From NCBI GenBank assembly GCA_002067365.1, contig MVRK01000041.1, forward strand, positions 1 to 39,008: a DNA stretch of 39,008 nt, read 5' to 3'. Source of the stretch: Methanosaeta sp. PtaU1.Bin060. Lineage in GTDB: Archaea; Halobacteriota; Methanosarcinia; Methanotrichales; Methanotrichaceae. The notes beneath the pieces are model-generated. The model worked only from the letters and a program-made list of their open reading frames with translations, was not told the DNA's origin and searched no databases. Positions 7,950 through 16,524 of the stretch are shown piece after piece. Positions within the stretch are counted from its first letter, which is position 1, and the number at the start of each line of letters is the position of its first letter. The position numbers and the translations under genes were made by a program.

Positions 7950-8929
7950 AAGTCCTTCTTCCGAAAAGAAATCTTCATTTGTTGCTCGAGGCCCTGGACC
8001 ATAGGATGGAGGTTGTGGCACCCATTCGGGCCGAGGGCGTTCCCGTCTTCGCTTCCTGGAGGGGCCAGCCCCTGGCACTGGCATCTAATCCGCTCATCCC
8101 ACCACAGGAGTTCCTCCTGCCCCAGAGGGACGTCCTCTTCAGGTATGTTCAGGACTGCGGCAGGTACACCTTTGAAAAGGTGAGTGCGAAGCCGAGGTTG
8201 ATCTTTGGAATCAGGCCATGTGACCTCAAGGCTGTCGCAGTCCTGGACAGGATCTTCGGCAAGGATCCCCTTGATAATCCCTATTTTGATAGGAGGCGAT
8301 CGACAGTCCTCGTGGGACTGAACTGCCTATGGCCAGAGCCGGGGTGCTCTTGTGCCGCCTTTGGGGCAGGCCCCGAGGTCGATGAGCTCTCCGATCTGCA
8401 GCTCACGGATCTCGGAAAAAATTATCTCGTCGAGACCGGATCGCCTGCAGGAGTGCTGATCTTGAGGGAGCACCCAGAGTTCTTCATCGAGGCCAGTGAG
8501 AAAGACCAGGCAGAGAAAAAGAAGGCCCTGCGAATAGCAGGGGAGAAGTTGCGTGGGGGGACGTCTCCCTCAGTGATCAAGGCAGCTATAGAGAAAGCTG
8601 ACTGGGATGCCCTGGGCAGGCAGTGCCTGCGCTGCGGCGGCTGCACCTTTGTCTGTCCTATCTGCCACTGCTTCACAATCATCGACGTCGGAGTCCCAGA
8701 TGGCGAGCGACTGCGCTGCAGGGACACATGCATCCTCTCGGGATTCTCCCGCATGACAAGCGGCGTGAACCCGAGGAAGAGCCAAGGCGAAAGACTGCGC
8801 AACTGGTTCCTCGATAAGTTCGAGTACATCCCAGAGAACATCGGCCTTCTGGGATGCGTCGGGTGTGGCCGCTGCAGCCGGTCCTGCCTGGCAGAGATCG
8901 ACAGGCAAAAACTGGAGGTCTTGAGATGA
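7946..8929 (+). CDS. Sulfhydrogenase-type beta subunit (4Fe-4S electron transfer)
   Basis: A 327-residue iron-sulfur protein of the HydB family known from the cytoplasmic sulfhydrogenases of Thermococcales, where it passes electrons between the catalytic and flavin subunits. It carries two ferredoxin-like cysteine sets: Cys227/230/233/237 (with Cys240 and Cys242 in PICHCF) and Cys304/307/310/314 in CVGCGRCSRSC. An upstream FGIRPCDLKAVAVLD segment is characteristic of this family. It starts with GTG overlapping the fdhA stop and ends overlapping the gamma gene (ATGA), so all three are translationally coupled. No hydrogenase large or small subunit is nearby, so the module serves the formate dehydrogenase here. 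Confidence 0.88.
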   Translation: MKVLLPKRNLHLLLEALDHRMEVVAPIRAEGVPVFASWRGQPLALASNPLIPPQEFLLPQRDVLFRYVQDCGRYTFEKVSAKPRLIFGIRPCDLKAVAVLDRIFGKDPLDNPYFDRRRSTVLVGLNCLWPEPGCSCAAFGAGPEVDELSDLQLTDLGKNYLVETGSPAGVLILREHPEFFIEASEKDQAEKKKALRIAGEKLRGGTSPSVIKAAIEKADWDALGRQCLRCGGCTFVCPICHCFTIIDVGVPDGERLRCRDTCILSGFSRMTSGVNPRKSQGERLRNWFLDKFEYIPENIGLLGCVGCGRCSRSCLAEIDRQKLEVLR

Positions 8930-9717
8930 ACGATTATATTCCCTGGCAGGCTGAGATCGTCGACATCGACATCGAGTCGCCCAACACGTACCTGATCTCG
9001 CTGAAGCCGCTGGAGGACGTGGATTTCAGCTACAAGCCCGGCCAGTTCGTGATGGTCTCTGTCTTCGGCCTAGGAGAGTGCCCGATATCAATCACATCAT
9101 CTCCCACAAGAGAGGCGCTGCAGCTGTGCGTCCGGCGCGCGGGAAGGATCACCAGCGGCATCATGGACTCACGGGTCGGCGATGTCCTTGGAATAAGAGG
9201 GCCTTGCGGAAACGGCTTTCCGCTGGAGAGGATGAAGAGGGACATCCTCATCGCGGGCGGTGGATCAGGCTTCGCGACATTGCGCTCGCTGATCAATTAT
9301 ATAGTCGATCGGCGCAGCGATTTTGGCGAGGTAGCAGTGGCCTACGGGGCAAGAACGACACGGGACCTCTACTTCATGCAGGAGTACAAGAGCTGGCAGC
9401 AGTCGGGTGTGGAGGTTGGAATCACTGTAGATATCGGGGACGAGAGCTGGAAGGGGAACGTGGGGCTTGTCACATCTCTGATGGACAAGTTCAGGCTACC
9501 CCCAGGGTCCGCGGCCATCTGCGGCCCGCCAGTCATGATCAATGCTGTGGCATCGAAGCTCATGGAGAGGGGCTTCGACCACTCGGAGATATATGTCTCC
9601 ATGGAGAGGCACATGAAGTGCGGTGTTGGGAAGTGCGAGCATTGCAACATCGGGCCATACCACACCTGTCAGGACGGCCCCGTCTTCAGCTACGACAAAG
9701 TCAAGTCAGTCCTCTGA
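8926..9717 (+). CDS. Sulfhydrogenase-type gamma subunit (FAD/NAD(P)-binding, 2Fe-2S)
   Basis: A 263-residue ferredoxin-NADP-reductase-like subunit of the HydG/dihydroorotate-dehydrogenase-K family. The FAD domain shows YKPGQFVMVSVFGLGE and PISITSSP. The nucleotide domain shows IAGGGSGFATLRSL and AICGPPVMINAV. A C-terminal [2Fe-2S] site is formed by Cys232, Cys237, Cys240 and Cys248 (CGVGKCEHC and HTC). The ATG at 8926 overlaps the previous stop; an in-frame extension to 8854 lies entirely inside the preceding gene and is rejected. In relatives this subunit reacts with NAD(P)(H), so the three-gene complex is predicted to link formate oxidation or CO2 reduction to NAD(P) or ferredoxin. A short palindrome (GTCCTC-T-GAGGAC) spans the stop codon. 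Confidence 0.9.
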   Translation: MNDYIPWQAEIVDIDIESPNTYLISLKPLEDVDFSYKPGQFVMVSVFGLGECPISITSSPTREALQLCVRRAGRITSGIMDSRVGDVLGIRGPCGNGFPLERMKRDILIAGGGSGFATLRSLINYIVDRRSDFGEVAVAYGARTTRDLYFMQEYKSWQQSGVEVGITVDIGDESWKGNVGLVTSLMDKFRLPPGSAAICGPPVMINAVASKLMERGFDHSEIYVSMERHMKCGVGKCEHCNIGPYHTCQDGPVFSYDKVKSVL

Positions 9718-9839
9718 GGACTTGCTCTGAGGGCTTTTAGAGATCCTCTGAGTCGCGCCGGGCATTGAATGCAATTTATCTCAAGCTCCCGCATTGCTGA
9801 CTGTGAGTTATGCGACATTTGGTGAGACACTGTGATCCT

Positions 9840-10952
9840 CTATTTCGATCTGATCTCTGGATAGACCAGGATCCGATCATTCGGAGCATCGAGGCCGAGC
9901 CGAGACATATATTCTTGGCTGATTTCATTCGGGTCCAGATCGATCTCAGGATGGAACATCTTGGCAAGGTAGGCTGCCCCCACAATGTTATCGAATCCGG
10001 ACAACAGGGAACTCCAGATAATATAAATCCGATTGTTTTTAGCGGCGTCGAGGGTATCAGCACCAGGGCGGCTCAAAATTTCATTAACAGTCTTCTCAAG
10101 GCCGACTGTATCTTGACTCGGGCCTTTGGCCCATCCATATGCATCAACTGAACCGGACTTAAAAACCACCTCCGGGTTCTGTGTGATCACCCATTCCCAT
10201 GAAACCTTAGAGTATACCTTTGTATCTTGATTCACGTTGAAGCCATTTGCAATCTCAATCAGTTTATTTACGCTAGATGATGTTCCATAGGTCGAAAGGT
10301 CTCCGGTCCCCTTGGATGCTATGAATTCATTGTAGACTTTCGTCTTCGACCTGCCACGCACTGCGCTCTCAACCTGAGCTATCTTCTCATTGTACCAGTC
10401 GATATTCTGTTTAACCTCGCTCTCTTTATCCAGAACAACACCAAGCTTCTCCAAATCTTGGGTGACATTTTCCATCTTATACGCATCTAGCCCTACTACA
10501 GATATATTTGAAAAACCTTCCAAGCCGGGAGCGATATCGCGCACCGGGTCCATTCCATTCACAGAGCATAAGACTATGAGATTTGGCGGAGTCTCAGCTC
10601 CTTCTTTTGCGAGTTCCCCGATCAGCTCATAATCCCACTCGGACCATTTACCAACAGATTGCTTTTCTTTTACATTAGGTAGATATCCGCTCCTTGATTT
10701 TACATCGTCACCCACAGCAATTATTTTATCATCTGCACCAAGCAGATACAGCATCTTGGCCACACCGCTATCGAGTGGGATTATCTTCTCCACAGGCATC
10801 TTTATGGTGATCTCTCTGCCAGCATCATCCACGATGGTTCTAGGATAGCCGGAGGCGTCAGCAGCAGTTGCCATGCTGCTGGCGGCAGCAATTATGAAAA
10901 TTGCCATCAATAGTCCCTTAACTCTGATCGTTTTGATGGATCCTTTATTCAT
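9840..10952 (-). CDS. BtuF/FepB-class ABC solute-binding protein (no dockerin)
   Basis: A 370-residue exported binding protein of the iron-complex/cobalamin (PF01497) class. A signal peptide covers residues 1-31 (hydrophobic LLMAIFIIAAASSMATAA). It is followed by RTIVDDAGREITIKMPVEKI, the YLLGADDKIIAVGDD segment and a C-terminal HPEIDLDPNEISQEYMSRL typical of this set. It begins directly with the binding fold and lacks the EF-hand pair of the other BtuF-class proteins in this window. A GAGGAGG site lies 7 nt before the ATG. It is the last gene of the minus-strand island and converges on the formate dehydrogenase operon. The ligand is unknown (ferric siderophore, corrinoid or another chelate). 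Confidence 0.88.
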   Translation of the reverse strand: MNKGSIKTIRVKGLLMAIFIIAAASSMATAADASGYPRTIVDDAGREITIKMPVEKIIPLDSGVAKMLYLLGADDKIIAVGDDVKSRSGYLPNVKEKQSVGKWSEWDYELIGELAKEGAETPPNLIVLCSVNGMDPVRDIAPGLEGFSNISVVGLDAYKMENVTQDLEKLGVVLDKESEVKQNIDWYNEKIAQVESAVRGRSKTKVYNEFIASKGTGDLSTYGTSSSVNKLIEIANGFNVNQDTKVYSKVSWEWVITQNPEVVFKSGSVDAYGWAKGPSQDTVGLEKTVNEILSRPGADTLDAAKNNRIYIIWSSLLSGFDNIVGAAYLAKMFHPEIDLDPNEISQEYMSRLGLDAPNDRILVYPEIRSK

Positions 10953-11347
10953 TAATAGCCTCCTCTCGATTTAACAAGTAATTTGGATATAACTAATGTT
11001 TATTGGATTTAAAGTTTTTTCCAAAATATCTCTTGCATGTTCAATCTGAATCCAAAACGAGTTTCTCGGCAACACAACGGATTTTTCTGTAATTTAATAA
11101 TAATGGTAATAGTAATAATAGTAATAATAATGATAATAAGGGGGATTATAATCGCTGTATCCTATCTCATAATTTAGAAGATGGGCTCAGGACAATGATA
11201 TATGGAAGATCACCTTACAGATCAAGACGAAGTGTAGAATTAAATGTGGGATAACAGGGCGGTGCAAATCGCAGAAGATCCGGCACACCACCTGCCTCCC
11301 GAATTACCACATCCTCCTTTATCGGATCGCTCTAATGGTAAAAATGT
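10953..11347. other. Gap between two binding-protein genes
   Basis: About 395 bp with no credible gene. It holds the upstream region of the 9840-10952 gene (a possible TATA, TTTAAATC on the minus strand, near 11009-11016), an imperfect trinucleotide repeat at 11095-11139 and a GC-richer stretch at 11230-11340 in which I recognise nothing. Confidence 0.5.
11095..11139. repeat. Imperfect TAA-type trinucleotide repeat
   Basis: About fifteen consecutive triplets made almost only of taa, with tag, tga and tgg variants, form a simple-sequence tract of about 45 bp. It lies in the gap upstream of the 9840-10952 gene on the minus strand, outside any supported gene. Confidence 0.8.
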
Positions 11348-12655
11348 TTAGCTGCTCCTCTTGGTCTGCCAGCCATCAGGCATGGGATACAAGAATAGAC
11401 CTTGCTTTGTGACATCGAAGTCAAGGTGCTGGAACCTCGTCAAGTATTCCTGATGAATCCCCATGGGGTCCAAATCGCCGAAGAGCTCAGGATGTATCAG
11501 CTTTGCCAGATAGACAGTCCCTATCCAGCTGTTATCTGAGAGTATGTTGACCGCAAGGATGTAGTCGTTTTTCTTCTTCACTGCATCGATATCGGCAAAT
11601 CCGCTCCTGTTTTCAAAGCTTCTGAGCCTCCGTTCAGCTGCTGTAGAGTTCTCGGCATCGTAACCCGATTCTAGGTACATGAGTTCTCTGATAGCAACAG
11701 ACGGGTTCTGCTTTAAAACCCACTCAGGGTCAGCTTCAATATACTCCCCAGGCAGTTCGGCGGCTAGGTCTCTAGCTCCAACAAAGCCGATGAGCTTGCT
11801 GACTGGACAATCCTTGCCGCTAGTCCCCAGAGGACCAGTTTCCTCTCCCCAGTTCCAGTAGTAGAAAACCCGGGGCTTCTCATCCTCTGACAGGCCTTTG
11901 ACCTTCTCGGATATCTCATCCAGGTACTTGCTGTACCAGCCTGTGTATTCCTCAGCGCCTTTGACAGTTCCGAGGACGTAGCCCAGGCGATTCGCAGCCG
12001 AAATGGCGTTCAGGAGGTCTCCATGACATTCTGTAGATACTACAGTTATGCCCGCCTCTTCAAGCTTATTTATCTGCTCCAATTTCTCGAACTCGTTTCC
12101 GAAGACCACATCAGGCTTCAAAGAGATGATCTTCTCTAGATCTGCCCTTTCAAGATTTGAACCGCCTACTGATGGAAGACGGCTCAAGTCGGGAAACAGA
12201 ACCGGCTGATTGATGGTATCCGTACCCACGCCCACTAGTTTACCTTCAGCTCCCATGGCCTTGATGGCCTCAGCTATGGGGAGCTTTACGGCCACAACTC
12301 TATTCACAGGCTCTTTGACCTTCACAGTGCGGTTGAGGGCATCTAGGACGAATATATAGCCCTCATCGCCCTTCATGATGCTCTCTATCTGAGCGACGTC
12401 CTCATCATCGACTTTGCCATCCTGGTTAGCATCTGACAGCTGTGTGGGTTTCTCTTTTCCATCAATCACACCCTTGACATAGTCTACGTCCGAATGGTCG
12501 ATGGTCTTATCCATGTTCGCATTTCCAAAGACTTTCAGGGTATACTCCGATGCAGCTGTTGATGTTACCGCCAGCAAAGCGCAAAGCATCAGCATTGCCG
12601 GTATCTTGATTGCTTGTTTAATATTTTCAACTCCGATTCCATTTTTTGCCAACAT
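11348..12655 (-). CDS. Dockerin-tagged BtuF-class solute-binding protein
   Basis: A 435-residue secreted protein with three parts: an N-terminal hydrophobic export segment (ending near TSTAASEY), a dockerin-like pair of EF-hand loops and a PF01497-type binding fold. The two calcium-loop patterns are GNANMDKTIDHSDV and DANQDGKVDDEDV, each followed by a short helix. The binding domain begins VKEPVNRVVAVKLPIAEAI and includes GSNLERADLEKIISLKPDVV. The C-terminus (LDPMGIHQEYLTRF) matches its paralogues in the window. Dockerins bind cohesin domains, so surface anchoring or assembly is inferred. No cohesin gene is seen here, and no BtuC- or BtuD-like partner is present. A TATA box lies about 60 nt upstream. 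Confidence 0.9.
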   Translation of the reverse strand: MLAKNGIGVENIKQAIKIPAMLMLCALLAVTSTAASEYTLKVFGNANMDKTIDHSDVDYVKGVIDGKEKPTQLSDANQDGKVDDEDVAQIESIMKGDEGYIFVLDALNRTVKVKEPVNRVVAVKLPIAEAIKAMGAEGKLVGVGTDTINQPVLFPDLSRLPSVGGSNLERADLEKIISLKPDVVFGNEFEKLEQINKLEEAGITVVSTECHGDLLNAISAANRLGYVLGTVKGAEEYTGWYSKYLDEISEKVKGLSEDEKPRVFYYWNWGEETGPLGTSGKDCPVSKLIGFVGARDLAAELPGEYIEADPEWVLKQNPSVAIRELMYLESGYDAENSTAAERRLRSFENRSGFADIDAVKKKNDYILAVNILSDNSWIGTVYLAKLIHPELFGDLDPMGIHQEYLTRFQHLDFDVTKQGLFLYPMPDGWQTKRSS

Positions 12656-12710
12656 TTGTCTCGAAAGGCATCATATGTGACACCTTGATCATGGATGTAC
12701 CTTATTGATA

Positions 12711-12725
12711 ATAAATACTTTTGCA
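12711..12725 (-). promoter_or_regulatory. BRE/TATA promoter of the dockerin binding-protein gene
   Basis: On the minus strand GCAAAAG (BRE-like) runs into TATTTAT about 57-70 nt before the start codon at 12655. Spacing predicts a transcript start near 12690. Pattern-based. Confidence 0.5.
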
Positions 12726-12816
12726 ATTGTAATACAAAAAAGCATAACTGAATTTTGTTGCACATTATGATAATTGATATATAATTAATTTTAAGGAGGC
12801 GGATGATTCTGCATCA

Positions 12817-13806
12817 TTATGCAGCATCACCGACCCTTATCCTCGGATCAAGCACTGCATAAATCACGTCCGCCATGAAATTCGCAGCCAGCACACAAAC
12901 AGCGATCACAAGGAAGCTTCCATGAAGCAGAGGATAGTCCCGCGCCAGCACTGCATCGTATACCAGCGTCCCCATGCCGCCCCAGGAGAAGACTATCTCC
13001 ACAAGCAACGCACCAGATACCATAAATCCGAAATCGAGGGCTATCACTGTAACCAGCGGAAGCAGGGAGTTCTTCAGCACATGCCGGAACAAGACATCCC
13101 TCTCAGAAAGCCCCTTGGCACGCGCTGTGAGAACGAAGCCCTCTCCCAGGACCTGAAGAACTGAGCCGCGCATGATCAGGGTATTGTAAGATATATTGAG
13201 AATGGTCAGGACGGAAACAGGCAGCACCATATGAACGAGGATATCCCAAAGCCTCTCTAGGCCTTGAGAGCTGGCTGAACAGATGCCAGAGAGAGGAAAT
13301 AGATCCAAGTGAAATGCGAATACGAGGACGAAGAGCATTGCCAGCCAGTAGTGGGGCATAGAGTAGATAAAGAGCAAGAAAGAGGTGACAGCTGAGTCCA
13401 GCCCTGAACCATGCTTCCAGCCTGCAAGTGCGCCGAAGCATATGCCGAAGAGGGCTCCTAAAATCATGGAGGGCGACAGAAGAAGCAGAGTCCATTTGAG
13501 CCTGAAAAGGATCAATTCGGAGATTGGCTGGTTATATTTATAAGAATAACCAAGATCAGCGTTCACCAGGGATGAGAGGTATATTATGAACTGCTCCGTC
13601 AGCGGCCTGTTCAGCCCATACTCCTCGTTCAATTCCTCTAGAGCCTGAGGATCCTGAGATAGCATCCTAAAGTAGGTCTCCTCTCCAAGGATGTTTTTCA
13701 GAGGGCTACCTGGCATGAGGTGAGATACAAAGAAGACCAATGCGACCATGATGAGAAGTGTTATGATGTATCTCAGAGCTTTGCGAAAGAGTAAGGCCCC
13801 AATCAT
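12817..13806 (-). CDS. Orphan DppB/NikB-type ABC permease
   Basis: A 329-residue inner-membrane permease with about six helices and the binding-protein-dependent transport signature in the loop VLTARAKGLSERDVLFRHVL, preceded by IMRGSVLQVLGEGF. It ends with LDPRIRVG, as in DppB/OppB/NikB. The ATG at 13806 (MIGALLFRKALRY) matches the start of its paralogue at 31064-32047; the longer frame to 13851 would need a TTG inside the upstream binding-protein gene. It follows a family-5 binding protein by 28 bp, but no second permease or ATPase follows, so it must share partners (perhaps NikC/NikD/NikE at 33-36 kb) or be a relic. Its 3' third is almost identical in DNA to the other permease. Confidence 0.9.
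   Translation of the reverse strand: MIGALLFRKALRYIITLLIMVALVFFVSHLMPGSPLKNILGEETYFRMLSQDPQALEELNEEYGLNRPLTEQFIIYLSSLVNADLGYSYKYNQPISELILFRLKWTLLLLSPSMILGALFGICFGALAGWKHGSGLDSAVTSFLLFIYSMPHYWLAMLFVLVFAFHLDLFPLSGICSASSQGLERLWDILVHMVLPVSVLTILNISYNTLIMRGSVLQVLGEGFVLTARAKGLSERDVLFRHVLKNSLLPLVTVIALDFGFMVSGALLVEIVFSWGGMGTLVYDAVLARDYPLLHGSFLVIAVCVLAANFMADVIYAVLDPRIRVGDAA
12843..13176 (-). repeat. Long direct repeat, permease 3' part (copy 1)
   Basis: This block of about 334 bp aligns without gaps and with only scattered substitutions to 31090-31423 (offset 18,247 bp). Both lie in the 3' parts of paralogous permease genes, while the 5' parts differ much more. The sharp change suggests gene conversion or a recent partial duplication. 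Confidence 0.8.
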
Positions 13807-13834
13807 CGAAATTCGATTCTCTAAAAATGGTAGT

Positions 13835-15454
13835 TCAGGCCTTTTCTTCAAGGCTGAACCAGGTATTCATGTTCATATTGCCATAGCCGTCCTGGATTGT
13901 CCAGTTCCCAAAGCGATCTGTTCGATAGGGGAATAGCACCCTGGCCCAGTCCAGGGCTATCATTGGAAGCTCCTCTGAGTAGTACTCCTGCAGTGCTTTC
14001 ACCGCTTTGCTCCGCGCCTCCGGGGTCTTTGAGCATCTCACATCCTCCACCAGCCCGATAAGCTTTGGATCGCTGCATGTGCCATCTGAGCCTGTCATAT
14101 TCGCACAGTTCACGCCGCCGCCATCATAGAGGATGGAGTATGGTGTGGAGTAGTATATGCAGATGTAGTAATCCCTGTCCTTGAAGATCCTCTGGTCGCA
14201 CAAATCCTCATTGCTCATGACTTCTTTATCGACATGGGCATCCATGCCAGCGTCTGAAAGCTGATTGCAGATGACCTCTGTTGCTCTCACGTTGTCCTGC
14301 TTCCAGGTTGGAGGTGTGACTGAGAAGCTTAGCTCGGACCCGTCAGGCAGGTTCCTAACTCCGTCTTTGTTTGTATCCAGGAATCCGAGATCATCCAGGA
14401 TCTGATTGGCCTTGGTGAGGTTGTGCTCAAGCTTGGGGATGTCCGGGTTATAGCCTTGAGCCGTAGGCGGCACATATCCCCTGCCCGGGACCTCTCCGTA
14501 GCCTGCTGAGATCATATCCACGATCTCTTGATAATCCACTGCATAGGATACCGCCTCTCTGAACCTCTTGAACTGGGACTCGTTCATCATCTCAAGGAAT
14601 CGCTTGTATCCAAATTCGAGGTTTAGAAGCACTCCAACATCCTTGACAGCTCCAATGCTGATATCGGAAGCGTCTGCAAGCGTCGCAGCATAGACTCCCG
14701 GCACAGGCATATAATAGTCGAATGTAGTGTCGATCTCGCTCTTCTTCAGAGCCAATAGCATGGAGTCCATGGTCCTATAGTACTTGTAGTTCACCGCATC
14801 AATGGACGGCTCTCCAAGGAAGAAATCCGCATTGGCCACAAATTCCGCCTCTGCTGCCACAGGGTCATATCTCTGGAAGACAAAAGGACCGCATCCGACC
14901 ATCCCATCTGTCCCGTCGTACTTCTCAGGATCGTCCACCTTCTCCCAGATGTGCTTGGGGATTATGTATGCGCTCTGTAGGCTGCTCAGAAGCGTAGCAC
15001 CTATCGGCTCAGTTGCATAGAGCGTCACAGTGTGATCATCGTTCACTTCAACGTGATCGTAATATTTTTTATATAAATATGCAATAGACAGATCGTGCTC
15101 CTTGTTGTAGTCAAAGGTGAACTTCACATCATCCGCAGTCACAGGCTTGCCATCATGCCATTTGGCATCTTCCACAAGGTGGAAGGCTATCGACTTGCCA
15201 TCGTCTGAGATCTTCCAGTCCTTGGCAAGGCATGGCAATACATTCAGATGCTCGTCATATCTGACCAGGCCCACATGAGTAAAACCTATGTAGTTTACGG
15301 CATTCCATGGTCTGTACTTGAAGAGGTTCATGGGATCGAAGCTGCTTATCGTCCCTGCCTTGATCGTCAAGTTTCCCGTCTCTTCTGCACTTGACAGCGG
15401 AACTGCAGCCAGCAGTACGAGGGACAATATGACAAAAACATTGATTGATCCCAT
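13835..15454 (-). CDS. Family-5 (NikA/DppA-type) solute-binding protein
   Basis: An exported binding protein of the SBP_bac_5 family, which carries peptides or nickel chelates to an ABC permease. After the signal sequence (VFVILSLVLLAAVPLSSA) it shows the family order: DPMNLFKYRP, PCLAKDWKISDDGKSIAFHL, WHDGKPVTADDVKFTFDY, GTDGMVGCGPFVFQRY and, later, QILDDLGFLDTNKDGVRN. The start is uncertain. The ATG at 15454 gives a compact signal peptide with a GGAGGA about 14 nt upstream; ATG 15502 and GTG 15517 are in-frame alternatives overlapping or abutting the methyltransferase. It sits between a methyltransferase and an orphan permease, an arrangement echoed elsewhere in the island. It is a close paralogue of 16768-18387. 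Confidence 0.9.
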   Translation of the reverse strand: MGSINVFVILSLVLLAAVPLSSAEETGNLTIKAGTISSFDPMNLFKYRPWNAVNYIGFTHVGLVRYDEHLNVLPCLAKDWKISDDGKSIAFHLVEDAKWHDGKPVTADDVKFTFDYNKEHDLSIAYLYKKYYDHVEVNDDHTVTLYATEPIGATLLSSLQSAYIIPKHIWEKVDDPEKYDGTDGMVGCGPFVFQRYDPVAAEAEFVANADFFLGEPSIDAVNYKYYRTMDSMLLALKKSEIDTTFDYYMPVPGVYAATLADASDISIGAVKDVGVLLNLEFGYKRFLEMMNESQFKRFREAVSYAVDYQEIVDMISAGYGEVPGRGYVPPTAQGYNPDIPKLEHNLTKANQILDDLGFLDTNKDGVRNLPDGSELSFSVTPPTWKQDNVRATEVICNQLSDAGMDAHVDKEVMSNEDLCDQRIFKDRDYYICIYYSTPYSILYDGGGVNCANMTGSDGTCSDPKLIGLVEDVRCSKTPEARSKAVKALQEYYSEELPMIALDWARVLFPYRTDRFGNWTIQDGYGNMNMNTWFSLEEKA

Positions 15455-15506
15455 CCTTGCGCTCAGATTCCTCCGGTCTATCACAAGCTTACACCTTTCC
15501 ATTTTT

Positions 15507-16325
15507 CTATTGGCCACTTTTTCTATACCAGATCATCGCGTCTTTGTAGTTTCTCTGAACCCACTGGCCGCTCTCTCTCTTCACAAGCCTCTTGGTTGCT
15601 GCCAGATGTGCCAGAAGCCTCTCCTCAAGCCCTGGCGTGAAGTCATAGCTGCTCTTCAAGATTCCAATCTGCTTCTCCAGGGGAAGCTGGTACCTTCTGT
15701 GGATGATCTCCACATCAGACGGATAGCCCATCTGAAGAAGCGCATTGTAGAGATAGATGTACTCTGGCTCCCCCTCGTGCTCTTGGAAGATGACCTCATA
15801 TACGTCCTTGAAACCGTGATCGGCTAAGGTCACAAGGGATAAGGCTCCTGTAGTCACATCAAGCATCTTCTGCAGCGCAGGCACTATCTCAGGGATATGA
15901 AAGCAGTAAGCTGCGTTGACCAGGTCATATCTCTCAAGATCTGAGCTCTCAACATCCTGCCAGCGATTGTTGATTATCTGGATGTTCTCAAGGCCATTCT
16001 TCCTGGCACGCTTCTGCAGCCTGGCGATCTGTCCCTTTGACGGCTCAACAACAGTTACAGATCTGGCGACCTTTGCCAGTGGAATGGTATAGGCTCCCGC
16101 CCCTGCCCCGATGTCAAGGACTGAAGAGTTCTCATTCAGGTAACGGAGCATCTTAACCAGGACAAGGCCAGGATATCCCGAGAGGCTGTCATACTCCTCG
16201 CTCGAATCTGCATACTTGTAGCTGTCCCAGAAGTCTTCACTGGAGATTCCCTTCTCCTTCAGCTTCTGCACCCAGGGAGAACTATCCCTGTGCTGCTTCC
16301 ATTCTGCTGCCCAATCGACCTTCAT
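15507..16325 (-). CDS. Class I SAM-dependent methyltransferase (transport-linked)
   Basis: A 272-residue soluble protein with the class I methyltransferase fold: motif I SVLDIGAGAGAYTIPLA, the acidic strand end VTVVEPSKGQIARL and YDLVNAAYCFHIPEI. The N-terminal KVDWAAEWKQHRDSSPW, followed by GISSEDFWDSYKYAD, and the C-terminal KDAMIWYRKSGQ are shared with the paralogue at 32055-32864. An N-terminal DFWD-Y-SEEYD pattern is typical of this small archaeal group found beside metal or peptide transporters. The substrate is unknown; methylating a chelator, a corrinoid or a ligand-bound metal are all possible. Start chosen at the ATG that aligns with the paralogue. The next gene follows or overlaps immediately. 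Confidence 0.88.
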   Translation of the reverse strand: MKVDWAAEWKQHRDSSPWVQKLKEKGISSEDFWDSYKYADSSEEYDSLSGYPGLVLVKMLRYLNENSSVLDIGAGAGAYTIPLAKVARSVTVVEPSKGQIARLQKRARKNGLENIQIINNRWQDVESSDLERYDLVNAAYCFHIPEIVPALQKMLDVTTGALSLVTLADHGFKDVYEVIFQEHEGEPEYIYLYNALLQMGYPSDVEIIHRRYQLPLEKQIGILKSSYDFTPGLEERLLAHLAATKRLVKRESGQWVQRNYKDAMIWYRKSGQ

Positions 16326-16386
16326 GACTATACACCAAACCACTCTTTTTTTTCAAGCTATCGACGTTTATCACCAGCATAGGATT

Positions 16387-16524
16387 AATCTGCAATTGGG
16401 GGTATACGAAAGTGCCATTTCTCCTTACATCCCACCAAGGCCCTTATGGAATATATCCAGATATTCTGAATGTATTTCCACTGGATCCAGATCCTTGAAT
16501 AGTTCTGGGTAAAAAAGCTCGGCC
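16387..16524 (-). pseudogene. C-terminal remnant of a dockerin/BtuF-class binding protein
   Basis: Translating the minus strand gives ELFYPELFKDLDPVEIHSEY and then LDIFHKGLG, a clear match to the C-terminus LFYPELFRDLDPVAIHQEYL of the intact binding proteins at 22-25 kb. After GLG a frame shift is needed to continue as WDVRRNGTFVYP, the usual last residues. There is no start codon and the fragment begins immediately where the radical SAM fragment ends, so this is a deletion scar joining two genes. Confidence 0.82.

Noticed and set aside
8854-8925. Extended start of the gamma subunit
   Set aside because: The 24 extra codons lie wholly inside the beta gene; the ATGA overlap at 8926 is the normal coupled start.
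9709-9721. Perfect 6-1-6 inverted repeat at the gamma-subunit stop as a terminator
   Set aside because: It is short, spans the stop codon and is not followed by a U-tract, so a terminator role is not supported.
11095-11139. CRISPR-like repeat
   Set aside because: The tract is a simple trinucleotide repeat without spacers; no CRISPR array or cas gene occurs in the window.
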